A DNA stretch of 64,000 bases from positions 248,001 to 312,000 of the forward strand of contig NZ_JAPZSV010000002.1 in the NCBI RefSeq assembly GCF_027532185.1. Direction: 5' to 3'. Shown here piece after piece: positions 61,700-64,000 of the stretch. The translations under genes were made by a program, and so were the position numbers. The notes under the pieces are model-generated. The model was given only the letters and a program-made list of their open reading frames with translations. It made no database searches and had not been told where the DNA came from. Positions within the stretch are counted from its first letter, which is position 1. The number at the start of each line of letters is the position of its first letter. Source of the DNA: Hylemonella sp. Its GTDB lineage: Bacteria; Pseudomonadota; Gammaproteobacteria; Burkholderiales; Burkholderiaceae_C.

Positions 61700-63136
61700 T
61701 CAGGCATGGGCCGCAGCGGCGGGAATATTGACTTGGGTGGCACGGCCGGCGGTAGCGGTCTTGATCACGTTCCACAGCATGATGAGCATGCCCCCAAGGT
61801 AGAGCACACCGCCGAGCAGGCGCAGCACATAGAAGGGATAGGTGGCCTTGACCGACTCGACGAAGGTGTAGGTCAGCGTACCGTCGGGGTTGATGGCGCG
61901 CCACATCAGGCCTTGCATCACGCCGGCGATCCACATCGCCGCGATATAGATCACGATGCCGATGGTGGCGGTCCAGAAATGCACCTCGATGGCCTTGACG
62001 CTGTACATCTGCTTCTGACCGAACAGACGCGGGATCAGGTAGTACATCGAACCCATGGTGACCAGACCCACCCAGCCCAGGGCGCCCGAGTGCACGTGGC
62101 CCACGGTCCAGTCGGTGTAGTGCGAGAGCGCGTTGACGGTCTTGATCGACATCATCGGGCCCTCGAAGGTGCTCATGCCGTAGAAAGACAGCGAGACGAT
62201 GAGGAAGCGCAGGATGGGGTCGTCACGCAGCTTGTGCCAGGCACCGCTGAGCGTCATGATGCCGTTGATCATGCCGCCCCAGCTCGGCGCCAGCAGGATG
62301 AGCGAGAACAGCATGCCGACGGACTGCGTCCAGTCCGGCAACGCGGTGTAGTGCAGGTGGTGCGGACCGGCCCACATGTAGGTGAAGATCAGGGCCCAGA
62401 AGTGCACGATGGACAGACGGTAGCTGTACACCGGGCGCTCGGCCTGCTTGGGGATGAAGTAGTACATCATCCCCAGGAAGCCCGCCGTGAGGAAGAAGCC
62501 CACGGCGTTGTGGCCGTACCACCACTGCACCATGGCGTCCTGCACACCGGCGTAGGCCGAGTAGGACTTCATGAGGCCGGCCGGTATGGCTGCACTGTTG
62601 ACGAGGTGCAGCAGGGCCACGGCAAGGATGAAGGCGCCGAAGAACCAGTTGGCCACGTAGATATGCTTGACCTTGCGCGTGCCGATGGTCCCGAAGAAGA
62701 CCACGGCGAACGCCACCCAGACCGCGGTGATCAGGATGTCGATCGGCCACTCGAGCTCGGCGTATTCCTTGCCCTGGGTGTAGCCCAGCGGCAGCGAGAT
62801 GGCGGCCAGCACGATGACGGCCTGCCAGCCCCAGAAGGTGAAGGCCGCGAGCTTTTCGCCGAAGAGCCGCACGTGGCAGGTGCGCTGCACCACGTAGTAG
62901 GCGGCCGCGAACAGGCCGCAGCCCCCGAAGGCGAAGATCACAGCGTTGGTGTGCAGCGGCCGCAGGCGGCCGTAACTGAGCCAGGGAATGCCGAAGTTGA
63001 GCTCGGGCCAGGTCAGCTGGGCGGCAATGATCACGCCGACCAGCATGCCCACCACCCCCCAGACCACCGTCATGATGGCGAACTGGCGCACAACGGTGTC
63101 GTTGTACACGGTCGCCTGCTGGTTTGAAAATGCCAT
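61700..63136 (-). CDS. ccoN: cbb3 cytochrome c oxidase subunit I
   Basis: A 478-residue, twelve-helix catalytic subunit. Heme and copper ligands are visible in [37 protein letters not shown] and [11 protein letters not shown]. It is the high-affinity oxidase subunit used at low oxygen. The ATG at 63136 is preceded by GAGAGG. An FNR box lies 58 bases upstream. It is the first gene of the ccoNOQP run; the longer open frame beyond the ATG is not part of it. Confidence 0.95.
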   Translation of the reverse strand: MAFSNQQATVYNDTVVRQFAIMTVVWGVVGMLVGVIIAAQLTWPELNFGIPWLSYGRLRPLHTNAVIFAFGGCGLFAAAYYVVQRTCHVRLFGEKLAAFTFWGWQAVIVLAAISLPLGYTQGKEYAELEWPIDILITAVWVAFAVVFFGTIGTRKVKHIYVANWFFGAFILAVALLHLVNSAAIPAGLMKSYSAYAGVQDAMVQWWYGHNAVGFFLTAGFLGMMYYFIPKQAERPVYSYRLSIVHFWALIFTYMWAGPHHLHYTALPDWTQSVGMLFSLILLAPSWGGMINGIMTLSGAWHKLRDDPILRFLIVSLSFYGMSTFEGPMMSIKTVNALSHYTDWTVGHVHSGALGWVGLVTMGSMYYLIPRLFGQKQMYSVKAIEVHFWTATIGIVIYIAAMWIAGVMQGLMWRAINPDGTLTYTFVESVKATYPFYVLRLLGGVLYLGGMLIMLWNVIKTATAGRATQVNIPAAAAHA

Positions 63137-63193
63137 GTGCACCTCTCTTTTTATGAACCCCGTGGAGTGTCCGCCTTTGGACCAGGACACCAT

Positions 63194-63207
63194 TTGACGC
63201 AAATCAA
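63194..63207. promoter_or_regulatory. FNR box upstream of ccoN
   Basis: TTGACGCAAATCAA (reverse complement TTGATTTGCGTCAA) fits the FNR consensus TTGAT-N4-(A/G)TCAA. Its centre is about 64 bases before the ccoN ATG, compatible with activation at about -41.5 of a promoter near 63159. Confidence 0.82.
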
Positions 63208-63213
63208 CCGCCC

Positions 63214-63351
63214 TCACGAATCCCGCAGGATGCGTTCGCCCTCGGACTCCAAGTCTTCGAACTGTCCGCGTTCGATGGCCCACCACAGGCCCGCAAGAAT
63301 GAAGAAGACCAGCGCCACCGACAAAGGGATCAGCAGGTAAAGGATGTCCAT
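63214..63351 (-). CDS. ccoS: cbb3 oxidase maturation protein CcoS, small
   Basis: A 45-residue gene between ccoI and ccoN. Translation opens [20 protein letters not shown], has one helix and continues [20 protein letters not shown]. This is the classic CcoS pattern. Its ATG overlaps the ccoI stop by one base (TGATG). It is required for heme and copper insertion into the oxidase (family knowledge). Confidence 0.85.
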   Translation of the reverse strand: MDILYLLIPLSVALVFFILAGLWWAIERGQFEDLESEGERILRDS

Positions 63352-64000
63352 CAGCGGCTCTCCTTGCCGCGCCAGCCCGGCGCCAGGCGCAATGCATTGA
63401 CGACGACGAGCAGCGAACTGGCCGCCATGCCCAGACCGGCCAGCCAGGCCGGCATCCAGCCCACCACGGCCAGCGGCACGCAGACCGCGTTGTAGGCCAC
63501 AGCCCAGCCCAGGTTCTGGCGCACGATGCGCAGCGTGCGCCGCGCCAGGCGGATGCCCTCCTCCACCCGGGCCAGTTGCTCACCCAGCATCACGAAATCC
63601 GCGCGTGACTGCGCCAACGGCACGGCCCGCCCGAAAGCGATGGAGGCCTGGGCGCCCGCCAGGGCCGGTCCGTCGTTCAGGCCGTCACCCACGACCACGG
63701 CCTGGCGACCCGCCAGCCTTGCCTGTTGCAAGGCCTCCAGCTTGTCCTGCGGCGTGCAGCCGCCGAGCGCCTGGGTAATGCCCAGCTGCTGTGCCACGCG
63801 CGCCACGGCCTCGGGCGCGTCACCCGAAAGGATGCGCACCTCGATGCCCTGGGCCTGCAGCGCCGCTACGGTGGCCTGGGCGTCGGGCCGCAGGTCCTCG
63901 CCAAACTCGAAGGTCGCGAGCCAGCCCTGTGCATCACAGAGCACGGCATGCGGGCCAGCCACCGGCTGCGCCGGCACACCACAGTGCGCGGCCGAGCCCA
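63351..64000 (-). CDS. ccoI: Copper-transporting P-type ATPase CcoI, C-terminal part
   Basis: The last 216 codons or so of a P1B-type ATPase that runs off the window end. Visible are the hinge motif [15 protein letters not shown] and two C-terminal helices ([42 protein letters not shown]). The position before ccoS identifies CcoI/FixI, which supplies copper to the cbb3 oxidase. The metal-binding N-terminus and phosphorylation site lie outside the window. Confidence 0.9.
   Translation of the reverse strand, partial: GSAAHCGVPAQPVAGPHAVLCDAQGWLATFEFGEDLRPDAQATVAALQAQGIEVRILSGDAPEAVARVAQQLGITQALGGCTPQDKLEALQQARLAGRQAVVVGDGLNDGPALAGAQASIAFGRAVPLAQSRADFVMLGEQLARVEEGIRLARRTLRIVRQNLGWAVAYNAVCVPLAVVGWMPAWLAGLGMAASSLLVVVNALRLAPGWRGKESR

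Overview
The window is a gene-dense, high-GC stretch of bacterial chromosome. Its gene families and layout point to a betaproteobacterium of the order Burkholderiales, most likely family Comamonadaceae. The clues are an IscR-type isc operon, an intracellular PHB depolymerase, the methylmalonyl-CoA pathway, a cbb3 oxidase next to an FNR regulator, and a shared CCCGGCAAAGCCGGTTC-type intergenic repeat. The assignment is an inference from gene content; there is no rRNA marker. I see no tRNA, rRNA, CRISPR array, insertion sequence or prophage.

Layout. 0-5.8 kb: dnaQ (partial) and the Fe-S assembly operon iscRSUA-hscBA-fdx, read leftward behind an IscR-like operator. 5.8-14.7 kb: housekeeping genes (uvrB, aminotransferase, patatin-like lipase, TSUP transporter, chalcone-isomerase-like protein, extradiol dioxygenase, phaZ, RnfB-like ferredoxin). 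14.8-23.6 kb: signalling block with a 2,082-residue hybrid histidine kinase, a REC-GGDEF diguanylate cyclase and a chemoreceptor with a C-terminal Cache-like domain. 23.7-31.8 kb: the propionyl-CoA to succinyl-CoA route (epimerase, pccA, pccB, meaB, mcm) and a divergent GntR regulator, with overlapping promoters around a 21-bp imperfect palindrome. 31.9-38.8 kb: a PAS-GGDEF-EAL protein, acyl-CoA ligase, tRNA-dihydrouridine synthase, and an alpha/beta hydrolase with a glycine-zipper N-terminus.

38.9-54.7 kb: a complete-looking aryl polyene (APE/xanthomonadin-like) pigment-lipid cluster. It holds two acyl carrier proteins, two full ketosynthases plus a short chain-length-factor partner, three hot-dog dehydratases, a ketoreductase, a starter ligase, a methyltransferase, two acyltransferases, a glycosyltransferase, a PAP2 phosphatase, a LolA-like carrier and an MMPL exporter. 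Its most unusual gene fuses the AMP-ligase to a NodB-type polysaccharide deacetylase. I consider this cluster the best candidate for a noteworthy system here.

54.9-64 kb: microaerobic respiration. hemN and fnr diverge from an FNR box. Leftward run ccoI (partial)-ccoS-ccoN-ccoO-ccoQ-ccoP-ccoG-ccoH, a small membrane protein, and further on a copper-transport-type TauE/SafE protein. A second FNR box lies upstream of ccoN. ccoQ and ccoS encode only 45 residues each.

Three copies of one intergenic repeat (two close, one divergent) lie directly downstream of genes. No stretch over 300 bases lacks a gene.
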